Source: Oscillospiraceae bacterium | GTDB lineage: Bacteria > Bacillota > Clostridia > Oscillospirales > Oscillospiraceae | Assembly: GCA_009783555.1 (NCBI GenBank) | Contig: WRDH01000014.1 | Span: 1-59,439, forward strand | Reading direction: 5' to 3' | Length of the DNA stretch: 59,439 nucleotides | Shown: one piece after another, positions 1 through 8,030 of the stretch | How the letters are laid out: every line of letters starts with the position of its first letter | Position numbering within the stretch: the first letter of the stretch is position 1 | Notes under the pieces: model-generated | The model's database searches: none | What the model was told of the DNA's origin: nothing | The model's input: the letters and a program-made list of their open reading frames with translations, nothing else | Translations under genes and position numbers: made by a program

Positions 1-717
1 CCGCTTGACCTCTGAGGTATCAACACGCTCACTGCAAATATGCAACAACGAACACTGCGTTAATGCGGGTAGTGTCTTGTGAAGGCTCATAACTACAATG
101 TCTGCACCCAATTTTGTAGCGTTTTCTGGAAAGCCGTCGGAAAAACCCAAATGCGCGCCATGAGCGGCATCCACTATCAGTATGCCCCCTGCGTTGTGAA
201 CAACATTTGCGATTGAAGCGATATCGCTGACCACTCCTTCATAGGTCGGAGAGGTGATTATGACGAGCTTAATTTCAGGATTGTTTTCAAGTGCTAAGGC
301 TATACTATCGGGCATGACGCTGCAAGGTACTCCCGATTCAGTATCCTTTTCAACTGCGATATACTCAATTTCCAATCCGAATAAATCGGCGGCGGTAGTA
401 GTTGACCAATGACAATTATTGACGGCGAGTATTTTATCTCCGCGTTTTGCATGTGCTCCGATTGCGGCGAGTATTCCGACGGTCGTGCCGTTAACCAGCA
501 TAAGAGCTTCAAGGCTACCGTATAGCTTTGCGGCAAGAAGTTGGGTTTCCAACAGAACCCCTTGCGGTTTGTGCAAATCATCAAACCCATGTATTTCAGT
601 TATGTCAATGTCACATGGGAAGCCTTGGGGCATAAAAGATTGATTTTGCTTATGCCCCGGCATATGCATGGGGTAGACGCCGGATTTAGCGTGTTCTTTT
701 AGTTTATCGTATAGCAT
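1..717 (-). CDS. Orn/Lys/Arg decarboxylase-family PLP enzyme (3' part outside the window)
   Basis: The first 239 residues of a fold-type I PLP decarboxylase of the ornithine/lysine/arginine group are visible; the C-terminus lies beyond the window edge. Family marks seen: HMPGHK at residues 18-23, the HGFDDLH segment at 43-49, NGTT at 77-80, DAAHGAH at 183-189 (Asp and His that contact the cofactor), and SLHKT at 211-215, whose Lys214 should form the Schiff base. I chose the ATG at 717 because AGGATGG lies about 8 bases upstream; an ATG at 729 has no good ribosome site. The family makes polyamines or cadaverine; which amino acid is used cannot be told from this fragment. The family is sure, the substrate is not. 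Confidence 0.85.
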   Translation of the reverse strand, partial: MLYDKLKEHAKSGVYPMHMPGHKQNQSFMPQGFPCDIDITEIHGFDDLHKPQGVLLETQLLAAKLYGSLEALMLVNGTTVGILAAIGAHAKRGDKILAVNNCHWSTTTAADLFGLEIEYIAVEKDTESGVPCSVMPDSIALALENNPEIKLVIITSPTYEGVVSDIASIANVVHNAGGILIVDAAHGAHLGFSDGFPENATKLGADIVVMSLHKTLPALTQCSLLHICSERVDTSEVKR

Positions 718-846
718 ACTGTGTACCATCCTGAAATTATGTGTTACAATGCTTTTGTGGAACAATATTACTATATAACAATGCAGTTTTCAAGAAAGTA
801 ACAAGCAACTCGTCAGACAGTTTAAAAAGTATTGATACAAGTCACA

Positions 847-983
847 GGGATACTCCTGCACTGTCATTCTGCGCGTAAGTCGCAGAATCTATTGATGCAT
901 GTTGGTGTTCTACCGGACATATAACTTTGTTGCGACGTGGATTCTGCGACTAGCGCGCAGAATGACGGGGCTAGAAATACCCC
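847..983. repeat. Fold-back (MITE-like) repeat family A, copy 1
   Basis: An imperfect palindrome whose arms read GTCATTCTGCGCG..AGTCGCAGAATC and GATTCTGCGACTAGCGCGCAGAATGAC, with weaker outer arms starting GGGATACTCC and ending ATACCCC. A second copy lies at 23593-23712 in the opposite orientation, and the central spacer (around CATGTTGGTGTTCTACCGG) is shared when one copy is reverse-complemented. It fills most of the 311-base gap between the decarboxylase and the HAD gene; nothing else was seen in that gap. No transposase is encoded. Confidence 0.8.
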
Positions 984-1028
984 ATTGTACAGTAAGCAGC
1001 TACAGAAAACACAGAAGAGGTAGGGGAG

Positions 1029-1679
1029 ATGCTAAATATTAAAGGCGTGATTTTTGACCTTGACGGAACATTGCTCGACTCGATGTGGTTATGGGGTGAT
1101 GTCGCGGAGAGATACCTTAAAAGCCACGGTGCTATAGCACGTCCGGGGTTCAGGGAAGCTTTGCGGACTCTCAACACAGTAGAGGAAGCGCAGTATTACA
1201 TTGATGAATACGGCATTGACCTACCGCTTGAAGAAGTCATGCGTGGCAGAGATAGTATGATGCTGGAGCTTTTATTAACAGAGGTACAACTAAAAACCGG
1301 CGTTATTTCAGTCTTGGAGAAGCTACGAGAAAAAGACATAAAAATGTGTCTCGCAACCGCCACCGATATATGGCTCGTCGAACCTTCGCTCAAAAAGCAC
1401 GGTATTGCAAAGTATTTTGAACGTGTATTTACATGCACGGAAGAAAAAACAAACAAAAAAAGCCCGGAAATATACTTCCGGGCTGCGGAGTTTATGGGCA
1501 CTGCCGTAAACGAAACAATGGTGGTTGAGGATGCTCTGTATGCAATGGAAACTGCAAAAAAAGCAGGATTCATTGTCGCGGGTGTATACGATAAGGTATC
1601 AGACGATGAACAGGAAAAGATAAAAGATGTGTGCGACCACTATTGGATTCATATTGATGAAATGTTGATATGTCTATAG
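1029..1679 (+). CDS. HAD-superfamily hydrolase, phosphoglucomutase/phosphatase-like
   Basis: A 216-residue cytoplasmic HAD hydrolase. Motif I is DLDGTLLDS at residues 10-18, with Asp10 as nucleophile and Asp12 as general acid. The LATATD segment (about 115-120) fits motif II, Lys in NKKSPEIY (about 141-148) fits motif III, and VVEDALYAMETAKKAG (about 161-176) is motif IV. An alpha-helical cap follows motif I, as in the beta-phosphoglucomutase and phosphoglycolate phosphatase group. The start has GAGGTAGGGGAG just upstream. It stands alone between two minus-strand units. Substrate is not predictable; a small phosphorylated metabolite is likely. Confidence 0.85.
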   Translation: MLNIKGVIFDLDGTLLDSMWLWGDVAERYLKSHGAIARPGFREALRTLNTVEEAQYYIDEYGIDLPLEEVMRGRDSMMLELLLTEVQLKTGVISVLEKLREKDIKMCLATATDIWLVEPSLKKHGIAKYFERVFTCTEEKTNKKSPEIYFRAAEFMGTAVNETMVVEDALYAMETAKKAGFIVAGVYDKVSDDEQEKIKDVCDHYWIHIDEMLICL

Positions 1680-1716
1680 GTGTTCCAATCTAATTCACTT
1701 GAACAACCGCTACAAA

Positions 1717-1755
1717 AATTGTGGATTGCCACGTCGCATAACCTCGCAATGACGG
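1717..1755 (-). repeat. Dispersed repeat family B (CGTCATTGCGA...GTGGCAATCCACAATT), copy 1
   Basis: Read on the minus strand this is CCGTCATTGCGAGG..GACGTGGCAATCCACAATT. Related copies are at 13896-13938 (degenerate), 35285-35327, 46002-46044 and 49437-49480. The ends are roughly complementary (TTGCGA-n-TGGCAA type). It occupies the space between the convergent HAD and SAH hydrolase genes. Confidence 0.75.
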
Positions 1756-1785
1756 GGTTGAGACAGTTGTTTTGCAATCGCTATC

Positions 1786-3153
1786 CTAAGCGTCAACATC
1801 GATATCCCAGCTAAGCAGATACTTTGCTTGCTCCGGGGTTAACTCATCTATTGACAGACCACATGCTTCGAGTTTCATAAAGGCTACACCTTGATCTATT
1901 TCCTTTGGAACCGCTATTACGCCCGGCTCCAGTTTTTTATGATTTTCAGCCACATATTGAGCTGAGCGGGCTTGGATTGCAAAGCTCATGTCCATTATTT
2001 CTACCGGATGCCCGTCTCCGGAAGCTAGATTTACGAGACGGCCTTCCGCTAATACAAATACCTTTTTACCGTTAGAGAGTGTGTAACCCATGATGTTTGG
2101 TTTGTGTTCTGCTCTTTCTGTGTTGTTATCTAGCCAAGCAACATCGACTTCGACATTAAAATGCCCGGCATTGCACATGATTGCACCGTCTTTCATTTTA
2201 TCAAAGTGTTTTTCTGTAATAACACCCTGACACCCTGTTACGGTTATGAATAAATCACCGAGTTCTGCAGCTTCATCCATCGGCATGACTTCAAATCCGT
2301 CCATTAAAGCTTCAAGAGCTTTGACAGGATCTATCTCGGTAACGATAACTCTTGCGCCAAAGCCTTTTGCACGCATAGCTATGCCTTTTCCGCACCAGCC
2401 GTAACCTGCAAGGACCACGTCCTTGCCGGCAACGATGAGATTTGTTGTGCGGTTTATTCCATCCCAAACGGATTGCCCGGTGCCGTATCTGTTGTCAAAC
2501 AGGTACTTACATTGCGCGTTGTTTACCGCAACCATCGGGAATTTCAAAGATTTATCAGCAGCCATTGAGAACAGGCGCATAATACCCGTTGTTGTTTCTT
2601 CACAACCTCCGTAAACATCGGGGAGTAAGTGTTTTAGCTTCGTGTGCATTATATTTATTAGGTCGCCACCGTCGTCGATAATGATATTCGGACCTGATTC
2701 CAAGGCTTTCGTAAGATGGCGTTCGTATTCTTCCGGTGTTGAGTTGTGCCACGCAAATACTTTCATCGGCGGTTCTTTTTTCGTGCCGACAGACAGTGCG
2801 GCAGCAACATCGTCTTGTGTTGAAAGCGGATTACATCCGGCGGCATACATCGTTGCTCCGCCTGCCGCAAGTGTGCGGCACAAACATGCAGTTTTTGCTT
2901 CCATGTGGATGGATAATGTGATATTGAGACCCTCAAAAGGTTTTGTCTTCTCAAAATCTTTTTTTATCTCATGTAACAAAGGCATATTACGCCATGCCCA
3001 TGCGATTTTTCTTTCCCCTGACGGTGCAATAGAAATATCACGCACTTCGCTTTCGTGAATTACTTTACCTGCTGTTTCCGACGTTTTTGCAACATCAGTG
3101 GCTTGTGTTGCGAAACCGAGGTCTTGTCCTGCTGTTTTAGAAGTGATTTTCAT
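1786..3153 (-). CDS. ahcY: S-adenosylhomocysteine (or S-inosylhomocysteine) hydrolase
   Basis: A 455-residue NAD-dependent hydrolase that splits SAH to homocysteine and the nucleoside, relieving product inhibition of methyltransferases. Seen: SIHMEAKTA (81-89), NPLSTQDD (108-115), IIDDGGDL (158-165), CEETTTG (184-190), DNRYGTGQS (220-228), the NAD-binding loop GYGWCGKG (250-257) and NAGHFN. By recall it resembles the shorter Thermotoga/archaeal type closely, but has about 45 extra N-terminal residues. GAAAGGATG upstream supports the ATG at 3153. It follows a gene for an SAH/MTA deaminase by 97 bases in the same direction, so the true substrate may be S-inosylhomocysteine. Confidence 0.93.
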   Translation of the reverse strand: MKITSKTAGQDLGFATQATDVAKTSETAGKVIHESEVRDISIAPSGERKIAWAWRNMPLLHEIKKDFEKTKPFEGLNITLSIHMEAKTACLCRTLAAGGATMYAAGCNPLSTQDDVAAALSVGTKKEPPMKVFAWHNSTPEEYERHLTKALESGPNIIIDDGGDLINIMHTKLKHLLPDVYGGCEETTTGIMRLFSMAADKSLKFPMVAVNNAQCKYLFDNRYGTGQSVWDGINRTTNLIVAGKDVVLAGYGWCGKGIAMRAKGFGARVIVTEIDPVKALEALMDGFEVMPMDEAAELGDLFITVTGCQGVITEKHFDKMKDGAIMCNAGHFNVEVDVAWLDNNTERAEHKPNIMGYTLSNGKKVFVLAEGRLVNLASGDGHPVEIMDMSFAIQARSAQYVAENHKKLEPGVIAVPKEIDQGVAFMKLEACGLSIDELTPEQAKYLLSWDIDVDA

Positions 3154-3250
3154 TAAAAATGTTCATCCTTTCGGTAATTTCATGGTGCGGCTATCGCTGC
3201 CGGGATTTAGGATTAAGGGGTTAGGAGTCACGGTTATAGAAACGGGATTA

Positions 3251-4528
3251 TCATCGTGTTCCTATTTTTGTGCATATCTTTGAAACTTCATGATAGACCC
3301 TTTCGGTATCTATGTGTGGGAACTCTCTGTTCTCCATAAGGATTTTTCCACCGACCATTACGGTTTCGACTTCGCTGCCGTTTGCTGAGTATGCAAGTGC
3401 GGAGAGCGGATTGTTGATTGGTTGCATATTCGGGCAATCGAGGTTCAAAATTACGAGGTCTGCTATATTGCCCGGCTTGATTTCGCCCAAATCGTTGCGG
3501 CCCATTGCAATAGCTCCACCTTTTGTTGCTACTCTGAAGCCTTCTTCAGCGGTCACGGCAAGTGCGTCGTGGTTTACGCCTTTGTGAATAAGAGTAAGTA
3601 CAGCCAGCTCACGGAACATGTTCAATGTATTGTTGCTTGCTGCTCCGTCTGTTCCGAGTGCAACCTTAACGCCTGCTTTGAGCATTTTCGGGATAGGCGC
3701 AACGCCATTGGCGACTTTCAAGTTGCTGACGGGGTTGGTAACGACTGTAACGCCTCGTTCCGCAAATAGCGCGATTTCGCTGTCGTTGACTTGTACACAG
3801 TGAGCTGCGACGGTCGTGTCTGTGAGCAGTCCGGTTTTATCCATCAACTCCACCGGTGTGCAGCCATATTGAGTACGGATGGTTTCCATTTCGACAAGTC
3901 CCTCGGAAAGATGCGTTTTTATTGGCAGTCCAAGTCGTTTTGCTTCTTGTGCGATAGTTCTCTGATATCCTTCATCGCATGTATAAGGCGCGTGAGGAGC
4001 GAGCATGAAATCAATACGAGTGTGACCTTTATGCCGTTCTATTGCATCAAGTGCTTCTTTTAACCTATTATCGCGTGCACCCGGGGCTCCGGCGTCACCC
4101 ATCAACCCACGTGACAACACAGCTCTTATCCCTGTTTCTTCAACGGCACGCACAAGGTCATCCATGAAATAATACATATCAATAAATGACGTTGTCCCGC
4201 TACGGAGCATTTCCATGACGGCAAGCATTGTACCCCAGTAAATGTCATATCCCGTTAGCTTATCTTCCAAAGGTAAAATACGACCAAACAACCAGTCGTC
4301 GAACAACAAATCATCGGCACAATTTCGCAGAATAGTCATCGGCGCATGAGTATGTGCGTTAATAAGTCCGGGCATAAGTAATTTACCATTACCAAAGATG
4401 GTTTTGTCGAATACAAAACCTTCAGGTTCAGTTGTGACAGACTTGATAACCCCGTCACTGACGTAAACAGAGCACGTCTTAATCCCATCAGGCAAAACAG
4501 TAAGTATGTCTTTAATAAATATATTCAT
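3251..4528 (-). CDS. mtaD: 5'-methylthioadenosine/S-adenosylhomocysteine deaminase
   Basis: A 425-residue amidohydrolase-fold metalloenzyme. HTH at 59-61, His179 (APHAPYT), THLSE at 205-209, AHC at 242-244 and GTD at 292-294 supply the metal and catalytic residues. Arg140 and Arg152 match in position the two arginines that bind the homocysteine carboxylate in Thermotoga TM0936 (known family work; alignment by eye), and Trp79 also fits, so SAH/MTA deamination is favoured over other nucleoside substrates. The ATG at 4528 has AAAGGCACGG upstream; a longer frame to 4591 lacks a ribosome site. It lies 69 bases after tupC and just ahead of ahcY, so one transcript is plausible. Confidence 0.88.
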   Translation of the reverse strand: MNIFIKDILTVLPDGIKTCSVYVSDGVIKSVTTEPEGFVFDKTIFGNGKLLMPGLINAHTHAPMTILRNCADDLLFDDWLFGRILPLEDKLTGYDIYWGTMLAVMEMLRSGTTSFIDMYYFMDDLVRAVEETGIRAVLSRGLMGDAGAPGARDNRLKEALDAIERHKGHTRIDFMLAPHAPYTCDEGYQRTIAQEAKRLGLPIKTHLSEGLVEMETIRTQYGCTPVELMDKTGLLTDTTVAAHCVQVNDSEIALFAERGVTVVTNPVSNLKVANGVAPIPKMLKAGVKVALGTDGAASNNTLNMFRELAVLTLIHKGVNHDALAVTAEEGFRVATKGGAIAMGRNDLGEIKPGNIADLVILNLDCPNMQPINNPLSALAYSANGSEVETVMVGGKILMENREFPHIDTERVYHEVSKICTKIGTR

Positions 4529-4597
4529 ATTAATGACCGTGCCTTTCTTTTTTATATATGATATCAATAATATGAAAATAATGCAATGCAATAATAT

Positions 4598-5269
4598 TTA
4601 ACTGTACTGTAAATACTGCTTCAGTGTTTTGTTTTCGGGAAATGATAATAACTCGTTTGTTGTCCCTGATGCATCCACCTCTCCGTCGCACATGAAGAAA
4701 ACATACTCGCATAATCTCTTTATGTTCGATAACTGGTGACTTATTATTACCCATGTTATGGGGTTTGCTTTCTGCAACTCCAGTATATAGTTTTCAAAAA
4801 ACGCTACGCTTTCTATGTCCATGTTTGAAAATGCTTCGTCAATGAAAATCATTTTTGGTGAAAAAATCAATGCTCTTGCCAGTGCGAGCTTCTGCTGTTC
4901 ACCGCCTGACAATCCTAAAGCATACTCGTTGCGATAGTCTGTCAAGCCTGTTATTTCCAGATAATGCTCAATCAGTCTATTATCGGGCTTTATTTTACGA
5001 AGCTTGAGCGGATATTCCAAATTTCGTGCGACAGTATCGTGAAGCAAGTATGGCTTTCTCAAAACCATAGTTATGTCACGAGGTGTTAACCCCTTATAGT
5101 CAATAACTCCGCTGTCGGGTTGAATCAGCCCTGCCATAAGCTTCATGGCGGTTGTTTTTCCACACCCGTTCGGACCTATGATTCCATAAATCTTTCCCTC
5201 GTGAATGTCAATGCTTTCTATGTTAAGCGTAAACTTATCAAAGCTTTTTATTACATTAGTAATTCTCAT
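4598..5269 (-). CDS. tupC: Tungstate ABC transporter ATP-binding protein TupC
   Basis: A 223-residue ABC ATPase. Walker A is GPNGCGKTT (32-40), the signature LSGGEQQ is at 120-126, Walker B with its Glu is IFIDEAF (141-147), and the H-loop His lies in ISHQ (176-179). The Q-loop is unusual: the segment TMVLRKPYLL (67-76) carries Leu-Arg where Phe-Gln is usual. It overlaps the end of tupB by 14 bases and works with tupA and tupB, which fixes its role as energiser of oxyanion import. Molybdate cannot be excluded as a second substrate. Confidence 0.85.
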   Translation of the reverse strand: MRITNVIKSFDKFTLNIESIDIHEGKIYGIIGPNGCGKTTAMKLMAGLIQPDSGVIDYKGLTPRDITMVLRKPYLLHDTVARNLEYPLKLRKIKPDNRLIEHYLEITGLTDYRNEYALGLSGGEQQKLALARALIFSPKMIFIDEAFSNMDIESVAFFENYILELQKANPITWVIISHQLSNIKRLCEYVFFMCDGEVDASGTTNELLSFPENKTLKQYLQYS

Positions 5270-5933
5270 CCGTCCGCCGTTCTCTCTTCCTCAAAAGACC
5301 TGCAATCAGTTGTATCGTAAATGCTATTAGCATAAGAATAACACCAAGAAATACCGCTTGATTTATTTCACCGCGATTACGGAGTAAGGAGATTGTCGTT
5401 GTCATAACCCGTGTGTGATAGCGTATATTACCGCCAACGATCATAATAGCTCCGACCTCGCTCATAGCTCGTCCAAAGCCTGTGATTATTGCAAAGTATA
5501 TCTCATTACCAAGTTCCTTAATGAGCAAAATCTGCGTTTGCAATTTAGTCGCACCCATAGTTATTGCAAATGTGCGTATATGAGATGCGTTGCGTTGTGA
5601 AGCGGTGTAAACAATACCGCATATTATCGGTGTTAGCAATAAAACCTGCGCTATAACCATTGCCTCAAGTGTGAATAACATACCCATGAAACCAAGCGGG
5701 CCGTTACGCATTAGCATTAAATAAACCACTAGCCCGATTACAACAGGGGGAGAAGCCATCAAAGTTCGGTTGATAAGCACCACAATGCCTTTTCCCTTGA
5801 AGTTAACACGGTCAAGCCACAGCCCAAGCGGTATGCCAAGAACTGCGGAAATCGCTGTTGATAACAACGTCATCCGCAGTGTTAATGTGATGATTCCAAG
5901 TGTTTCTCTGTCGAGCATTTCAAACATAAGCAT
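5256..5933 (-). CDS. tupB: Tungstate ABC transporter permease TupB
   Basis: A 225-residue inner-membrane permease of the ModB/TupB type with about five hydrophobic segments. The cytoplasmic coupling loop is GFGRAMSEVGAIMIVGGNI-like (EAA type). The open frame continues upstream to 5993, but those codons (MTAPPSVEGG) come from a GC-rich palindromic repeat at 5963-6009; the ATG at 5933, behind GAAAG, is a better start and places the first residues as MLMFEMLDRE. Lies between tupA and tupC in one direction. Confidence 0.85.
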   Translation of the reverse strand: MLMFEMLDRETLGIITLTLRMTLLSTAISAVLGIPLGLWLDRVNFKGKGIVVLINRTLMASPPVVIGLVVYLMLMRNGPLGFMGMLFTLEAMVIAQVLLLTPIICGIVYTASQRNASHIRTFAITMGATKLQTQILLIKELGNEIYFAIITGFGRAMSEVGAIMIVGGNIRYHTRVMTTTISLLRNRGEINQAVFLGVILMLIAFTIQLIAGLLRKRERRTDENY

Positions 5934-5962
5934 GATTCTTTCTTTGCCCCGTTCGATCACCA

Positions 5963-6009
5963 TGCCCCCTTCCACGGAAGGGGGTGCCGTCATAGACGGC
6001 GGGGGTTGT
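5963..6009. repeat. Palindromic repeat family C (CCCCCTTCC..GGAAGGGGG), copy 1
   Basis: The element contains CCCCCTTCCACGGAAGGGGG followed by a second small stem GCCGTCATAGACGGC and GGGGGTTGT. Related copies are at 21748-21786 and 26044-26118. It sits between tupA and tupB, where a hairpin could lower expression of the downstream transporter genes relative to the binding protein. Confidence 0.7.
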
Positions 6010-6069
6010 CTTATTGTTGCCGCTGTTACGATTTTCGTATTATCCTATACCGCTTTGAAATGCAGTAAC

Positions 6070-6882
6070 CTAAGCATCCGGGAAAAACAGAGGTTGTCCG
6101 AATTCTTCGACACCAAAAGATGCAATCAACTCTTGTGCGACCGGGCTTCTTATCCAATCAACAAACGCCTGTGCACCTTCCGGGTGGAGCGTTGAAGCAA
6201 CGACCATTACACCGTAGGGGTTTAATAACCTCGGATGACCTTCGCAGACGATTACCAGATTGCCGGCATCGGGATATGCAAGCCATGTTCCGCGGTCGGA
6301 CAGTGTATAAGCGTTCATCTCCGCAGCCATACCGAGTGTAGCACCCATACCTTGACCTGATTCCATGTAGTTTTCGTTATCTTCAGGATCAAACCCTAAA
6401 CCGTCCCAAATCTGTAGTTCTCTTGCATGTGTGCCTGACTCGTCACCGCGTGAAATAAACGGTAGGTTCAACTCCAATATGTCAGAAAATGTACGGTCGA
6501 TATCCTCATTATGCGATATTGCTCCGCCGCCGGGACCGACAATGATGAAATCGTTATACATAACATCGTAGCGACTTTCGGCATAACCATCCGCCACAAA
6601 TTGATCCTCCTGCGCACGGGCATGAACGAGCAGGGCATCAGCTTCGCCATCGCGCCCAAGTTGCAACGCAGCTCCTGTACCAACCGAGATGACTTTCACT
6701 TCCCATCCGGTTTCTTCTGTGAAAACCGGCAAGAGAAAGTCCAATAAACCTGAATCATAAGTGCTTGTTGTCGTTGCGAGGGTAATTGTGCCGGGTGCAG
6801 ACGAGCTGCACGCAGCTACCATCAAAAGTGATGTGCATAAAATAATAACTGCAGCGAGGGACAATGTGAGTTTCCTTTTCAT
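6070..6882 (-). CDS. tupA: Tungstate-binding lipoprotein TupA
   Basis: A 270-residue extracytoplasmic binding protein. A signal peptide (MKRKLTLSLAAVI) ends in a lipobox with Cys25 (LLMVAAC). The mature protein opens with LATTTSTYDSGLLD, the hallmark of TupA rather than ModA, and has SVGTGAALQLGRDGEADALLVHA and RGDESGTHARE, the latter typical of oxyanion-binding loops. GGAGAAAA precedes the ATG at 6882; an upstream frame from 6915 is not supported. The tungsten is presumably needed for a tungsto- or molybdo-enzyme, in line with the cofactor genes at 9.7-18 kb. Confidence 0.92.
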   Translation of the reverse strand: MKRKLTLSLAAVIILCTSLLMVAACSSSAPGTITLATTTSTYDSGLLDFLLPVFTEETGWEVKVISVGTGAALQLGRDGEADALLVHARAQEDQFVADGYAESRYDVMYNDFIIVGPGGGAISHNEDIDRTFSDILELNLPFISRGDESGTHARELQIWDGLGFDPEDNENYMESGQGMGATLGMAAEMNAYTLSDRGTWLAYPDAGNLVIVCEGHPRLLNPYGVMVVASTLHPEGAQAFVDWIRSPVAQELIASFGVEEFGQPLFFPDA

Positions 6883-6902
6883 TTTTTCTCCAATCTGTTT
6901 TT

Positions 6903-7137
6903 TGTAAAAATACAAATTTTTACAACAGCAGATTGCTCGTCCACATACCGTACTGATGTATTACCTTATAAAACTCAATTTTATTTGGCTGATATTAAAT
7001 AAAAGACATTATTATAAGCCATTAATGATTTCTTCATTGGATTTTGTTGTTTTCAGCAGCCTTATGCTCGTCCACATATAACTGCCAAAATACATATACC
7101 GACAGTCAGTTTACTACAGACATTAAAACCGTGTCAA
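6903..7137 (-). promoter_or_regulatory. tupA promoter and leader with a repeated motif
   Basis: On the minus strand TTGACA (7137-7132) and TAAACT (7113-7108) are 18 bases apart, giving a leader of about 220 bases before tupA. In it the motif TATGTGGACGAGCA followed by CTGCTG occurs twice (near 7078-7053 and 6953-6928). A hairpin TGTAAAAA/TTTTTACA (6903-6924) lies just ahead of the ribosome site. The promoter is fair; a regulatory role for the repeat is inference. Confidence 0.45.
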
Positions 7138-7161
7138 GAAACAACAATACTAAAAATCCGG

Positions 7162-7190
7162 TTGACAGCAACAGGGTTATTGTGTATATT
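7162..7190 (+). promoter_or_regulatory. Sigma-A promoter of the corrinoid-uptake unit
   Basis: TTGACA (7162-7167), a 17-base spacer and TATATT (7185-7190), close to consensus. Transcription would begin near 7197, just before the cobalamin riboswitch. It is divergent from the tupA promoter. Confidence 0.75.
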
Positions 7191-7196
7191 GTGTTT

Positions 7197-7318
7197 GAGT
7201 TAAATAATCAAAAATGATGGATCAGGGTAATCAGTGTGTAAAGCCTGAACAGTCCTGCTACCGTGAGGGAAAGTATAAACTCATAGCGAAGACTCCCGAG
7301 TCGGAAAACCTGCCTCAT
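7197..7318 (+). ncRNA. Cobalamin riboswitch aptamer
   Basis: The region holds GGGTAATCAGTGTG..GCCTGAACAGTCCTGCTACCGTGA, matching the conserved core of B12 riboswitches, and GACTCCCGAGTCGGAAAACCTGCC (about 7291-7314), matching the B12 box. A promoter lies just upstream and a terminator stem downstream, so the layout is that of a transcriptional off-switch. Edges are approximate because I could not fold it against a covariance model. Confidence 0.85.
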
Positions 7319-7418
7319 TTTGCGGCTTGCGCCGTTTCGTAGTTGTCCACAGAGCATGGAACACTATGAGTCAAAGTGTGATATAGAATTACACTATTGG
7401 TTTTAACACCTTGCGCAG

Positions 7419-7443
7419 GCGGCATGAAATGCCGCTTTTTTGT
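7419..7443 (+). terminator. Rho-independent terminator, riboswitch expression platform
   Basis: A perfect stem GCGGCAT-gaa-ATGCCGC is followed by a run of six T. It lies between the cobalamin aptamer and the first gene, so ligand binding is expected to favour termination. Confidence 0.85.
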
Positions 7444-7511
7444 ATTGTTTTTCTCGAACAATGTGTCCGAAGAATAAAGAAAGACAGAGCAAAGAAAGGA
7501 ATTATCACAAA

Positions 7512-8030
7512 ATGAAAGTAAAACCAATTGTAATCCTGCTGCTGACAATGCTTATGCTCTTTGCCGCAGCCTGCGACTCCCCGGACGATACATCCGGACA
7601 GCAATCCCCGGCGCAATCACAAGAGCAAACACCTGAAGCAAATGCAACAGGCGGTCAAGATGAATTAAACGACCAAGATGACGCAAATAACCAAGATGAC
7701 ACAAGTACCCAAAATGACGCTCAAAGAATTGGTGAAGGCGCGATTGCGTTTATCTTTGAAGTAACAGATAGTGATGGGAATGTAAGCATATGGAACGTTC
7801 ATACTGATGAAACAACGGTCGGAGCAGCACTGGTTGGTGTCGGCTTAATTGAAGGGGAAATGTCAGATTTCGGACTAATGGTTTCTCACGTAAACGGACT
7901 AAGAGCAGATTTCGTTGAAGATGATGCATGGTGGGCATTTTATGTTAACGGAGAAATGGCTATGGTGGGTGTAGATTCAACTGATATCGAAGAGGGAGCG
8001 AGCTATGCGTTCGTCTACACACCGGCTTAA
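7512..8030 (+). CDS. DUF4430 (transcobalamin-like) lipoprotein
   Basis: A 172-residue exported lipoprotein. A signal peptide ends at a lipobox with Cys21 (MLFAAAC); an acidic, Asn/Gln/Asp-rich linker spans about 22-72; a DUF4430 domain covers about 74-172, with ETTVGAALVGVGLIEGE, the aromatic WWAFYVNGE and a C-terminal GASYAFVY strand. DUF4430 resembles the beta-domain of transcobalamin and intrinsic factor. The gene lies under a cobalamin riboswitch and overlaps an ECF S component by 26 bases, so surface capture of cobalamin or a precursor is the likely role. The ATG at 7512 follows AAAGGA. Confidence 0.85.
   Translation: MKVKPIVILLLTMLMLFAAACDSPDDTSGQQSPAQSQEQTPEANATGGQDELNDQDDANNQDDTSTQNDAQRIGEGAIAFIFEVTDSDGNVSIWNVHTDETTVGAALVGVGLIEGEMSDFGLMVSHVNGLRADFVEDDAWWAFYVNGEMAMVGVDSTDIEEGASYAFVYTPA

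Noticed and set aside
2642-3058. A 138-codon plus-strand frame across ahcY
   Set aside because: Antisense to strongly conserved SAH hydrolase motifs, so a shadow.
3154-3250. SAH riboswitch ahead of ahcY
   Set aside because: No match to the known SAH aptamer core; the gap holds only a TTAGGATTAAGGGGTTAGG-type low-complexity stretch.
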